Below are positions 26,120-36,801 of a stretch of 64,000 nucleotides of DNA, piece after piece. Positions within the stretch are counted from its first letter, which is position 1; the number at the start of each line of letters is the position of its first letter. The notes under the pieces are model-generated. The model worked only from the letters and a program-made list of their open reading frames with translations, had not been told where the DNA came from and did no database searches. The translations under genes and the position numbers were made by a program. Origin of the DNA: Oreocharis arfaki (lineage: Eukaryota > Chordata > Aves > Passeriformes > Paramythiidae); the NCBI GenBank assembly GCA_013398015.1, contig VZRR01011614.1:1-64000 (forward strand), written 5' to 3'.

Positions 26120-26630
26120 CAGGTTGAGAGAGGTCATCCTTCCCCTTTACTCAGCACTGGTGAGTCCTCTGAAGTCCAGTACTGAGCTCACAATTACAAA
26201 AGGGAGATGGACACACTGGAGAAAGTGAAACAAAGATTCGTGAAGATGCTACATGGACACCACACCCGGAGAGGTGGAGAGCTCACAGCCTGAAAACTGG
26301 AAGGCTCAGGGGTGATCTTATCAAGGTGTATAAATATCAGATGAGAGGGTGTAAAACAAAGTGAGCCAGACTCTTCTCAGTGGCCTCCAATGAAAGGACA
26401 CAAAGGGCACAAACTGAAATGTAAGAAATTCCATTTAAACGTAAAAAAAGCTTTTTTTTATTGTCAAGCTGGTCAAATAATGAAACAAACTCCGTGGAGA
26501 CATTTGAAGTCTGCATCTTTGGAGATATTCACCACGTTACTGATCATGGTCTCGAGCAGCCTGCTGTAGTTGATCCTGCTTTGGACAGGAGAGAGGACTA
26601 GACATCTCCTGCTGCCCCTTCCAACCTTGC
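26120..26630 (+). mobile_element. CR1 LINE fragment (about 0.5 kb)
   Basis: This is the longest CR1 copy. In order it shows the GGTCATCCTTCCCCTTTACTCAGC segment, a GATGGACACACTGGAGAAAG segment, GGTGATCTTATCAAGGTGTA, TCTTCTCAGTGG, GGGCACAAACTGAAATGTAAG, a TTCCATTTAAACGT segment, GGAGATATTCACC and a GGACTAGA...CCTTCCAACC tail. These correspond to the C-terminal reverse-transcriptase region and 3' UTR of CR1, with many stops and indels. The terminal octamers are missing, so the 3' end is also eroded. Confidence 0.88.
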
Positions 26631-27998
26631 AAAGAGTGAGGTGGGTTTCTTTACCTTTTCCTGGTAAGGATTCCCCCTCAGCCTCTGGTCTTCAGTTTCC
26701 CTTAGAAAGAGGTTAATAGCAAAAATACAGTATGAGCTAATGGTCTGGAACACTTCGCTCCCTTTAAAAAACAAGTCTGCTTGCATCATACATGTGCATT
26801 ATTATTAATATTACTCCTACCAGGAACAGCTGAACAAAAGCAGGAGGTGTATTTCTCAGAAGTTCCCCTCCTTCTAGTGCTTATTTCTCTGTCTGAAGGC
26901 AGCTATGACGGGATCAACATAAGTACCTCTGCAGCAGATACACCAAAAAAGCACAGTAGAAGGAAATCAACAGCAAATTATGACCTGCATAGAAAGAGAC
27001 ATCGTTTTTGTAGTCAGGTACTGTTTGTAAAAAAAGAAGAGGCATAAAAACAGCCTGTAAGATTCTGGTAAATTCTCTCAAGGGGCAAAGTCAGTCCTGT
27101 TTAAAGCAGATGTTTGGGAGGCGGTTGGGTCCCATATGAATGCTGATGTAAATGCAGTTTCCTGCGCAGCCCAATGACAATTTACCAGAGGGCAGTGTGT
27201 TGTCTGGCAAATCTTCCCTTGAGAAAGGCAGCACACTCTAAATAGAATGTTTTCCAATGGGATAATGCATTTGTGGGTATTTTGAGCCTTGTATCCAAAC
27301 AAATCTCAGTATCTTGCTAAGCACCTACCTATAACATTCTGGCCACAAAAGAGAGGTGCTGCTTGCAGCAATGGATTTGACAACCAGCTAAGGACAACAG
27401 GTCTTTGCATAAAGTAGATTAAAAACTTTTAAAACTGATTTAGACATGTAGTGAACAAGATTTTTATAATGGAGAAAGCCTTTGCTGAAGTCATCCTTGC
27501 AAGTAGAACCTATTTATTTGAGTGCTGCAGGTCTCTGCAAATGTCAGGTTGCCTTTGGTACAAAGCAACTCGTGTGCAGCTTCCAATAAAGGAAAAGTGT
27601 CAGCCACTCTTTAAGCTTCCTAGGGCTGACAAGTCTCAATTGCACGCAGTTAACCCAGGTCTCTGTTCCCTATCATCTGCAAAAGAGAGTTTATGACACA
27701 GGTTTCCTCTTTTTAATTTACCCACTTCAAGGTACTTCGAGTTCACACATTTTTTTCTTGCTGAAACCAACCTACCTAAGAATGATGGCTTAAGGCAAAG
27801 TGATACACTAAAAAAAAAAAATACAAGAGACAGAGCCAAGTAGAAAACATAGCTCTTCAGCCCAGCTTCCACTCAATAGTAGCTATACATACCTGAGTCA
27901 CTCTGCCAGACAGTTACGTTGTCTCACTACTAAGCCATACATTCCAGAGTTTGTTTATGCTGAATTAGAATGGGGTTTTTTCCCACTAAGATCATGGA

Positions 27999-28238
27999 GT
28001 CATAGAATGATTTGGGATGGAAAGGACCTTAAAGATCATCTGGTTCCAACTCCCGCCAGCTTTTGCTAGGTCACGTTGCTCAGAGCCCCATCCGACCCAG
28101 CCTTGAACACACCCAGGGATGGGGCATCCACAACTTACCTGTGTAACCTGTTCCAGTGCCTAACCCCCCTCAGAGTAAAGAATTTCTTTCTGGTGTCTAA
28201 TCTAAACCTTCTCTCCTCCAGTTTGAAGCCATATCTAA
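27999..28238 (-). mobile_element. CR1 LINE fragment, minus strand
   Basis: The + strand reads TCATAGAATGATTTGGGATGG, then GGACCTTAAAGATCATCTGG and TTCCAACTCCC, then CAGGGATGGGGCATCCACAA, CCTGTTCCAGTGCC and AGAATTTCTTTCTGG. This is the exact reverse order of the avian CR1 3' end. The copy is well conserved, so it is younger than the one near 5.2 kb. It is 5'-truncated, with similarity fading near 28,238. Confidence 0.92.
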
Positions 28239-28961
28239 CTTCAACTTCCTTTGCTCTAAAATTCCATCTATTAATCCCCAAAGGAAAGACATAGGAACAA
28301 CGACTCCATTTTGTTCAGCTCTGTTCTAGGTTTCTGCCTCTTTGAAGAATTAAACCTTCTCTTTACCTGAGTCTTTTTTTCTAGCCCATAGATCCCAGCA
28401 GACATTTGACTTTCTTATACTCCTCTCTAAACTGTCTCTGGTGAGTTTTTATTCTTCCTTGATGATTGATGTCAAAATCTGGAAAGGGTACCTTGGCCAA
28501 AAAGAGATGCTCCGTTGTTTTACTGAAACAAGAGATCATAGCATTGAGGTCACTGAATATGTTTTAATTCTTAAAAAATTCTGTCTTCTCCAACTGTTTA
28601 TGCTGAAGTTACTTGGCATTTAACTTGATGGAGCTAACTTAACCTAGTTTTCAGGCTACTAACATGACCAGTACATGGTCAAAATACATGATTTTGCATA
28701 TTCTTTAGAAGTGACATAATCTCGCACAGCAACTTATGCAAATGGAAGTTAGTTATCATAATAAGATTTGCAAAAACAAGGAAAAAAATTGGAGATATTA
28801 CACAGAGGCTGATAGTTCATGAATTATTCCAGAATTAACATAGCTTTTTCGATGGCACAATTGAACCACTTTTCACAGGGCCCCACAGAGCAGAGATGTA
28901 GGTGAATTAAATGAAAACCAGAAAATAGCAGTCAAAGAGGAATCTAAAAAAAAATACCAAA

Positions 28962-28979
28962 ATGCATACATGTATGCAT
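28962..28979. repeat. 18-bp perfect palindrome
   Basis: ATGCATACATGTATGCAT is its own reverse complement with no loop. It contains an ACATGT core and two ATGCAT words, the latter resembling octamer/POU half sites. A function is not shown. Confidence 0.85.
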
Positions 28980-29194
28980 GCCAGTGCAGGATAGTTTCAG
29001 CTGTCATGGATGGACACGTGGCAGAGAGGGACCCTGCCAAGCATTTTAAAAACCCAGGGCTTGGGGCAGTGAAAAGCGCTGCCTCTTCATGGCACGCCGT
29101 GATTCTATCGTTAATTGGCCAAGACAGTGTCACGAGCCAATGACCCGGCACTTTCAGCTTGTATGGCATTTACCTTAGCATAAGCTTATTTATC

Positions 29195-29522
29195 TATCAG
29201 TGTCTATCAGTATCTGAAAGGAGATGGCAAGAGGATGGAGCCAGGCACTTCTCAGCAGTGCTGAGCAATAGGACAAGAGGCAATGGGCAGAAACTGATGC
29301 GCCAGAAGTTCCCCCTGAATATGAAAAAGAACTTGTTTGCTGTGCAGGTGACTGAAGACTGGAACGGGTTGCCCAGAGAGTCTCCCTCACTGGAGATACT
29401 CAAGAACCATCGGGACACAATCCTGTGCCCTGTGCTCTAGGAAGGCCCTGCTTGATCGGGGATATTGGACCAGATGACCCGCTGTGGTCCCTTCCAACCT
29501 CATCCATTCTGTGATTCTGTGA
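29195..29522 (+). mobile_element. CR1 LINE 3' end with ORF2 C-terminus
   Basis: The copy keeps an open reading frame through the C-terminal part of CR1 ORF2 (protein words WQEDGARHFSAVLSNRTRGN, then FPLNMKKNLF and LPRESPSLEIL), closing at TAG 29,438-29,440. The usual 3' UTR follows (GGACCAGATGACC, CCCTTCCAACC). It ends in two perfect ATTCTGTG octamers at 29,506-29,521, the diagnostic CR1 terminus that serves as the recognition end for target-primed reverse transcription. It is 5'-truncated and dead. The conserved frame and intact tail make it the youngest-looking copy in the window. Confidence 0.93.
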
Positions 29523-29529
29523 ACTGAGG

Positions 29530-32500
29530 ATACTGTTTTTATAATGAATGGCCATGGGCTCAAAGATGCTGGTCACATATTTATATGCCCATAGCTTGTT
29601 TCTTGTCACCACACTGGTTCCTGAAAAAGCAACATTGTTAGAGCAAATTCATTCTCCCGAATTAAGGCAAGTTCTGATTTAATAATGTATCTCTACCTAC
29701 CTGTCTAACTAAAGACTGTTCCTTTCTGTAGGGCTTTTCAATCTTCATGTTTAATACGTGGCAGGTGCTGTGGCTGGCATGGCACCTAGAAAGAGGGGAC
29801 ATTCCAAAACAAATCACACCACTTGAGGATTTTAAATTGGGAGTGAATCCACAGAGAGTAGTGGAAAAAGCACATTTTCTGTAATTAAATTAGAGACATC
29901 AACTATTCGAGGGCCTGACAGCACTTCTGTAGTAGCCCTGACTCGGCATTAAGCAAATGCTGATCACTTCCTGCTTAAGTCAGTCCAGGATCACTCTGTA
30001 AGTGTCTGTGCACTGATCCATGGTGGAAGGTCACCTTCAGCAGAGGAACAAGTGCATTTCTAAACAATTTGAACAAACTATAAATTTTAGGTTGAGGTAG
30101 TGGTCATTTGATAATCTGAATGCCTTAATGAGCTAGTGCTCCACTGAAGCACAGGAAGCTGTTTTGCAGATTTAAGAGGTCAGAGGGACAGATTTACTGC
30201 GTTTATATAGGGACAATCAGACCTGCTTTCTCTCCTACAACCGGGGTGAGACAAGACGATTCTGCCACCTTACTGTTGAGCTGTTTATCTGATGACACAC
30301 TAAAAAAAGAAATGAATAGATTTATGAATCATAAAATTATACTAACTGCAGCGGATGATGAAATTCATGACTCAGGCTACTAAGATTACCATGTTCCAAA
30401 TTACACTACTTGCATTTCTTTTATTTATTGCTTTGCACCTAGTATAATTCGTAGTTATCATCAATTAAATAACACTCATAAACGGAACTTTTAAAAGATA
30501 AAAAAATTGATCGTGATGTTGAGCCAAAAAGCAAATAAAAATGTCAAAAGATTAACTTTAAAAATGCCCTGAGGTATTAAAATATTAACGCAACTTGCCG
30601 GCCTGTCAGCACGCTCTGACTAAATAATTTTCGGTACACCAAGTATTCAATAAACCAGGTGCAGCATTTTGGCTCACCTAACAGCACTCACAGGTTGTTC
30701 CCTGACACTATGTTCTTGCAAAGGACTAAAACTGTAACTTCTGATAGAGTTAGGAGCAGCAGGAGCTAATACTGCCACCCGTGTTTGAAACAGTGTATGG
30801 GTGGTGTGTATAGGCACTATCAAATACACCTCGTATGAACTACTTAGAGCAAGTTCCAGTGCATATTTATTAAGCCTCCTATCAGAACCTGTCTTTTTTT
30901 AGAGAGACTTTCACTGGAATAAAAATACCCAGGAAGGAAAAAGAGGCATTCAAAAACCAAGTCACTGGTATCCAGTATCTCCCCAAGTTCCCCACACCGT
31001 TTCTGTCTGCAGCAGTAGGAACAGAAGACTGTAAATAAGAGTGAGATTTTTGATCCTATCATTAAAGAATAGCTCTTCCCTAGTAAAACAGTGGGAAGAT
31101 CTGCAGCACACATGCAGGCAAGGCTGGAAGTCTGTTATTAAGTTGGAGGGAAAAAGGCTGCTCCGTGACAAATCGCTACAGAATACCCAAATGTTCAGCC
31201 TCACGATTTATGCACATGAGCAGTCACGTTACTTGCAAATGGCACCATGAAATAAATAACAGTGTCTCCAAGAGATCATCAGCACCAACCATTCCCACTA
31301 TCTACAACAGCAACCTTTGTAGAGGCGATGTAAGGAATACGTAAAGGAATTACAAAGTCTGTCGAGTCATGGTGACTGAACAATAAATCCCCGACAGCAA
31401 AAGACGTCTCAAGAATGTAACAGCCTTGCAGATATGTCCCTGTAATACAATAAAGTCAGGCTCTGGTTAACTGAATATTTCAAAAAAGTGTTAGGGAAAA
31501 GGCATTAGTGTAAACAAACTGTTGTCCAACCAGAACAACTTTGAAATATTTCTTTCTTTCATGCAATGTGTTGGAAACTGTGGCCTTAAGTGTGCCTGCA
31601 AGTCACAACCAGCCTTGAAGGAGAGCTTGGCTTTAATTTTGTGAAATCACCATTTTGACAGTTATGTTAAATTAGGAGAAGGAAGAAAAGTTGCTGTGTA
31701 ACAGAATGCCTTTCCCAACAGCAGATTTCACATTCAAACAAAGTTCTATGAGGAAAAAACCAAGTTTTTAAAATAACACCACTTCTACTTCCAGCAACCT
31801 TCACCTGCCTCTCCTGATCTACAGGTCAGTGGGCTTTTCCTTTGGACTATTTTCCCACCTTTCATTGCAGTAGTTGGACCAAAGCATCTTCAATCTACTT
31901 TCTCCAAAAGAATTCTCCCAGTTTCTCTCCTGAGGGAGATTAAATCAATCCTATAAACTGAAATACTAGTACACAAAGAAATCCTCCGAGTTGTGCTGGC
32001 TGTACAGATTCACACTGCATGTGACTTTTACGCTGCACAAGGCTTCTTGTGTGTTTATTCAGTGTTTCAGCTGGTAGGACTTGCACAGTTTGCAATTTAG
32101 CACAGTTCATGCAAATACAGCATAAAGATTTGAAGTGTGTTAATTGCCACTTAAAAATCCTTCTACAGAGCTTCAAGACACTGGAAATACTGTCTACTGG
32201 ATACATAAGTCTTATTCTCCTTCAAGAATTGTCCTTGCATCTACTCTAATGCTGTCTTGGCAGGGCAATAACTTAACTCGCCCCAGGGTACACCAGGCAA
32301 CACTATTAAGAATTTGCATTTCATAGATTTTCAGAGTCCGGTAACATCACAAGAGACTGTCTTTGAGAGCAACAGAGAAACTTTATTAGCAGAGTAGGGA
32401 GAGAGGGCAGAGGAAAAGTTCTCAAGAATTTGGTTAGAAAGAAAAGCTGCAGCAGTGCGTGGAGGGCTCAGTAAGTGATGGAGAGGAGGATGTGTATGTT

Positions 32501-34980
32501 CCCTCAGCCCTTGCAGCTAACTGCATGCAACCCAGGCTGTAACATGCACTTTTGCAGCACAAGCATCCTAGGCCACATCTGGGAGAAGAGAAAACCCAAG
32601 ATACACCTGGTAAGGGCAAAACCTGCTGTTGAGGCATCTAAAGGAATATTACCTTGCATCTCAAAGTCCCAAGGCTCACATTCACCATCTTCTTTGACTT
32701 CAAACACGGACTCTTTCTCCAGAACTGTGAAATCTGTCAGTTTCCAGTATAACAATGCCAGGCAGTACAGCTCTTGGCTTTGCTGAAGCACCAGGCCATG
32801 GAGTTGGAAAAGCAGGACAGGAAGAAGCCGGAGTGCTGCTAAGATGTCAGATTAAACTTGCAATACTATATTCAGAAAATCAGAAACTTATGGCCCACGC
32901 TTGGACTGCCGAGACAGAACAGATCTGGTCTGCTTGACTGTGCTACCAATTGTTAAGGCTGTGAGAAAGTTGAACACTGGAAGTTCACAAGAGAAGGAAG
33001 GCATGTCAGGGAGTTTTGGAAAGCTTTCCTATCTCTGCAGTACAGCCAGTGGAAGGGGGTCTCACCCACAGGCCTCAGGCAGCTAAATAGCTGCAGGCAG
33101 CACAGCAGGTGACAAATACAAAACAACATCACATCTTCACATAGCAGAGCAAACCTTGTTTCTCTCCACCTGTTGGTAACATAGCTTACAGCATTAACAC
33201 ACAGATGCTAGACATATGTAATATATAGAAATACAATTACAAAAAGTCCAATTCAGCATTTTAACTCAGGCTTCTACATGTCCTGGTCTTGATGTATTGT
33301 AGTCCCTGAATCTAAAGCTGCCAAAACCCAACTCCAACACTTGAGCCCATGTGCCACCGCCACATGTGGTAACAGCAGATTTAGGACAATTTTAAAATTG
33401 TTTATCTAGCCATGGTGTGTCTGCTGTGAAAAACACACAGTCCAAGACAACTCCTTCAGGAGCTGTGGCACCGCACATTATCTTAGTGCCTGTCAGGACA
33501 CACCCAGAAATCTGAGGAAAGTTTTCACCAGGGTTTTAAATCATGTGAATAAAGATCAGGCTCTCAAACATTCATCACAATCTAGAAAGTCATCAACTTG
33601 AAAGCTATTAGACTCCTGATTTGAAATCAGGATAAATTCATGCCAGTTTCCTTGCAAATTAAGTGACTGCAGATGAAATCAATCTTTGCCCATTTAGGGG
33701 AAGTTCTTGAGGCAGTTACCTATGAAGGAATATAATTTAACCTTCAGGCTTTACATACTTGCATGAAAAAATGGTTAAATTCCCAGTGAGTGTTGGGAAG
33801 AAGGACTCTTAACGAGCAGAAATCTATTTTCAAGTACAAAATACCCACCCCAACCCTCCTCAAAACTACATAGGCACAAGTGTTAAATACTAATGAAGTG
33901 AGCAGCAAACCACCTGGAAAGATGTAGTAATGTTATTATGGGTGTTAAGGTTAAGAGATTAAGAGGTACTGAGCAGAAGAGCAGGAGCCTCCAGAATTGA
34001 CCAGAGGTGCAGCAGTCAGAACTGAAATAGTTCCTCCTGCTCCACCCAAACCATAGAGATAAGAAATGCTGATGTTCTTCCAATCTGATGAAAGAACTCC
34101 TCTTCCCAAAGAAAACCAGCCTTACCACAGGGCTGCAGGCTGGGTTAGGCAGAGCCAGAGGAAGTGGTTGCAGGTGTCTGAGAGCGTTTCCTCTGAGGTA
34201 GATTTGTTACCATTTCTACACCCTAGAAGGCAGCTGCAGTGGCCGGCTGGGTGTGGGGTACTGAGCAAAAGCCAAGACTGATTCCAAGGCCCAGCTGGTG
34301 AGCATCAAGGTGAGGAGTGCAGAGAGACCATAACTCTGAACAAGTGACAAAGGTAACAGTCCTCACAAAAGAAAGCTGTCAGTACCTAGGGCTGGAACTG
34401 CAGGCTTTCTCTTAAAGGCTGTGAGGAGCCTCGGGCCCATGACAGCTTGGATACCTTACTTCCCAGCAAAGCCATACCCAGCCCCTGATGGGCCCTCACC
34501 ATCCTGGTCTGTGCAAGGACACTGCCCAAAGCTGCAGATTGCTGGTACCAAGGAAGAGTGAGGCAAGTTTCTTTTGGGCTTCTTAGAAGCAGCAGCAAGG
34601 GAGCAAGGAGGCAGACGGTTCCTACAGGATTATTTCAGCCTCCCTTCCCTATCTTCCAAGTACCCATTTCTAGCCAGAAGAGATGCAGCTGAAAGAGAAG
34701 TCTCAAACTACACAGCAGGCAGTCCATTACCATAGATCAGTACCCAGCTTTGGCAGGAGAGCTGTGCAACACGACCCTGAAGCAACCTATTTTCTTAAGG
34801 CCTCTGGCAAATAAGATAAGAAAAGAAAGCCAGAGCTACAAAATTACCATAGAAAATGTCAGTGTAGAAACAAACAGAACTGGTGACACTGAAACTTTAA
34901 TCAACATTTAATTCAAATAGAAAAGGCTCACAAAACAAAAAGTTTCATAATACTTAGAGCTGGTGAAGAAATTTTGAATA
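29530..34980. other. Intergenic or intronic DNA, no gene seen
   Basis: No convincing exon, RNA gene or repeat family was identified. A + strand TTTATT at 32,382-32,387 gives an AATAAA on the minus strand, inside a sequence that could be a decayed LTR end or an old 3' UTR, but no partner structure was found. From about 31 kb onward A and C become more common than T and G on the + strand. Confidence 0.5.
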
Positions 34981-35125
34981 ATCTGCAATTTATTTTTCTT
35001 TAATCAAGCATGCATGAAGACTTCTGGTTCAGAAAACCAAGAAGGTTAACAATTTGGGGATTGAGGTACACTTTAGTTTGCAGGGACTCTGGAGCAGGAA
35101 AACCAGGCAAAATTTTATCCTAACA

Positions 35126-35131
35126 TTTATT
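35126..35131 (-). terminator. Possible polyadenylation signal AATAAA
   Basis: TTTATT on the + strand gives AATAAA on the minus strand, about 1.6 kb beyond the possible terminal exon near 36.8 kb. A second copy lies near 34,989. Such hexamers are common by chance in AT-rich DNA, so this only marks where a transcript of the minus unit could end. Confidence 0.15.
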
Positions 35132-36768
35132 ACACAGCATGATGCAAACAATCTGGTTAGTCTAACCTCTCTTTAGTGCTACATTCATTGAAATTAGAGT
35201 TAGGGTTTTGTTAATAGTGAAAGACTGCAATCAGTATTTAGAAAACATTCCACAAAATTTCCAAAATGTTTATATTCATTGACAAGGTATTATTCCTCTG
35301 TGATTTCCTCTGTAATGAAAATATTTATCGCATTAACCAAAAATTCTGCATAAAAGTACTTTTAACAAATATTTTACTGTCATTGGTTATACACACATTA
35401 CAGAAATCAAAAAATCAACATCATTTAATGAAAAGAGGATGAAGCATCTTAAACACGATTCCATATAAAAAAACCCAATTTTGGTTTGAGGATAGAAATC
35501 CAAGTCTAATATCAAACATGAGCCTGCCAAGGGCATCTTCTATCCACTGTGGACCATATTATTATATCTGAGGGGTCCCCAATTTCCCTGGTGCTGCTGC
35601 TTGCCTATTACATACTGCATTTTGACATTCTTCATCCAACAACAAGCAGCTTCAGTAATTCTTCTGCAAAATAGCAGTCTGCCAGCAGCGCTGTCCAAGA
35701 GCAACACCCAGAGGCTAAATATGCTGCTACAGCAACACTGCACACTCTGACTCCTTTCTGAGAAGAAAGGAAAACCTTCACAAAGATAAACAATTTCCTG
35801 TAAAGATAAAGAGCTGACAAAACTCTTCAATATGAGTATCAACAGCAAAGTGTTGCAGGCACACAAACCCATTTATGAAGATCGCATCCTCAAAGCTACC
35901 TTGAAAAAGCATTTAATATCAGATGATGTATACACACAGTGATGCAGAGCAAACAAAGAGTTGGTTTTGCAAAGGTGTGTGTAGAATATTTTGGCAGCAG
36001 CACAGCAAAGGAGCAACGAGAGGAATAACTGCTGTCTAGAAACCCAATTGCATTTTTTAAAGGTAAAAAGACAAAAGAGGAGGGGTGCTCACCATTTCTT
36101 TAAAAAGTTGTCAAAGCAGTATATTGGGGTTTTTCCTTAAATCCTGAAGGCAGTTGTTGTAAGAACAACTGGTCTGTGCAATAAATACAAACCTTCAGCA
36201 AAAAACAATGCCCTGGAGCATCTTTAAGAGGAGTATGTTGCCTGAAATCAGAGCGTGAAGAGGGATGGAAAACTCAATAAGAAGCCAACTGACTAAAGCT
36301 TCATCTTAAAGATCTCTGGCATCTAACAAGACTAGTCTCTGTAAATTTAAAGCCTACGCACAAGTAAAAGGCTGAAAAATCAAGAATGTAATCAATAAAA
36401 TCACACTTATAACACCAAATATTTAATTAGAATAAAATACACTTTAAAAAAACCACCATGAAGACTGTACAATCTCAAAAAATGAATGCACCTACCAAAC
36501 TTTTTATACTTTGATACTTCAGATCAGGTCAATTATTTCAAAACAGAAGTCTCAAACAAACACTTGATGGAAAAGTTTTCATCTATTGAGTAGGGTTTAC
36601 TCAATGTCACTTGGTTAATCACTTTTTTTTTCCATCTGTTGTCTTAGAATTTTGTTTTTCATGTGTCTCATACTCTTCACCTGGTTGCAGTGAAACTGGA
36701 ATCACATCAACTATGAGGGAGAAATCGTTCCTCAGCACCTGCTCAGGCATCAGTCTGTTACAGCAGAA

Positions 36769-36801
36769 CTAATTCAGGAGAAGAGATTTAACTTTATCAT
36801 C
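36769..36801 (-). CDS. Candidate terminal exon (DDKVKSLLLN, stop)
   Basis: The minus strand has a good acceptor (CCTTCTCCCTCTGTTTGTAG) followed in phase 0 by DDKVKSLLLN and a TAG stop. It is in phase with the candidate exon at 43,475-43,509, giving a joined C-terminus ...QRGLKK-DDKVKSLLLN. After this stop a second, longer open stretch runs to TGA at 36,619-36,621 (RLMPEQVLRNDFSLIVDVIP and on, ending in a basic KTTDGKKK). It would be used only if a weaker AG at 36,769-36,770 served as the acceptor. Either could be the real 3' coding end, or neither. No family recognised. Confidence 0.27.
   Translation of the reverse strand, partial: DDKVKSLLLN

Noticed and set aside
30093..30101. TGAGGTAGT, identical to the let-7 seed region
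   Set aside because: The rest of the mature sequence does not match and no complementary arm lies nearby to form a precursor hairpin.
32340..32640. Possible second LTR or old 3' UTR on the minus strand (AATAAA at 32,382-32,387 with a pyrimidine-rich lead)
   Set aside because: No TG...CA ends with a matching target duplication could be found and no upstream exon joins it.
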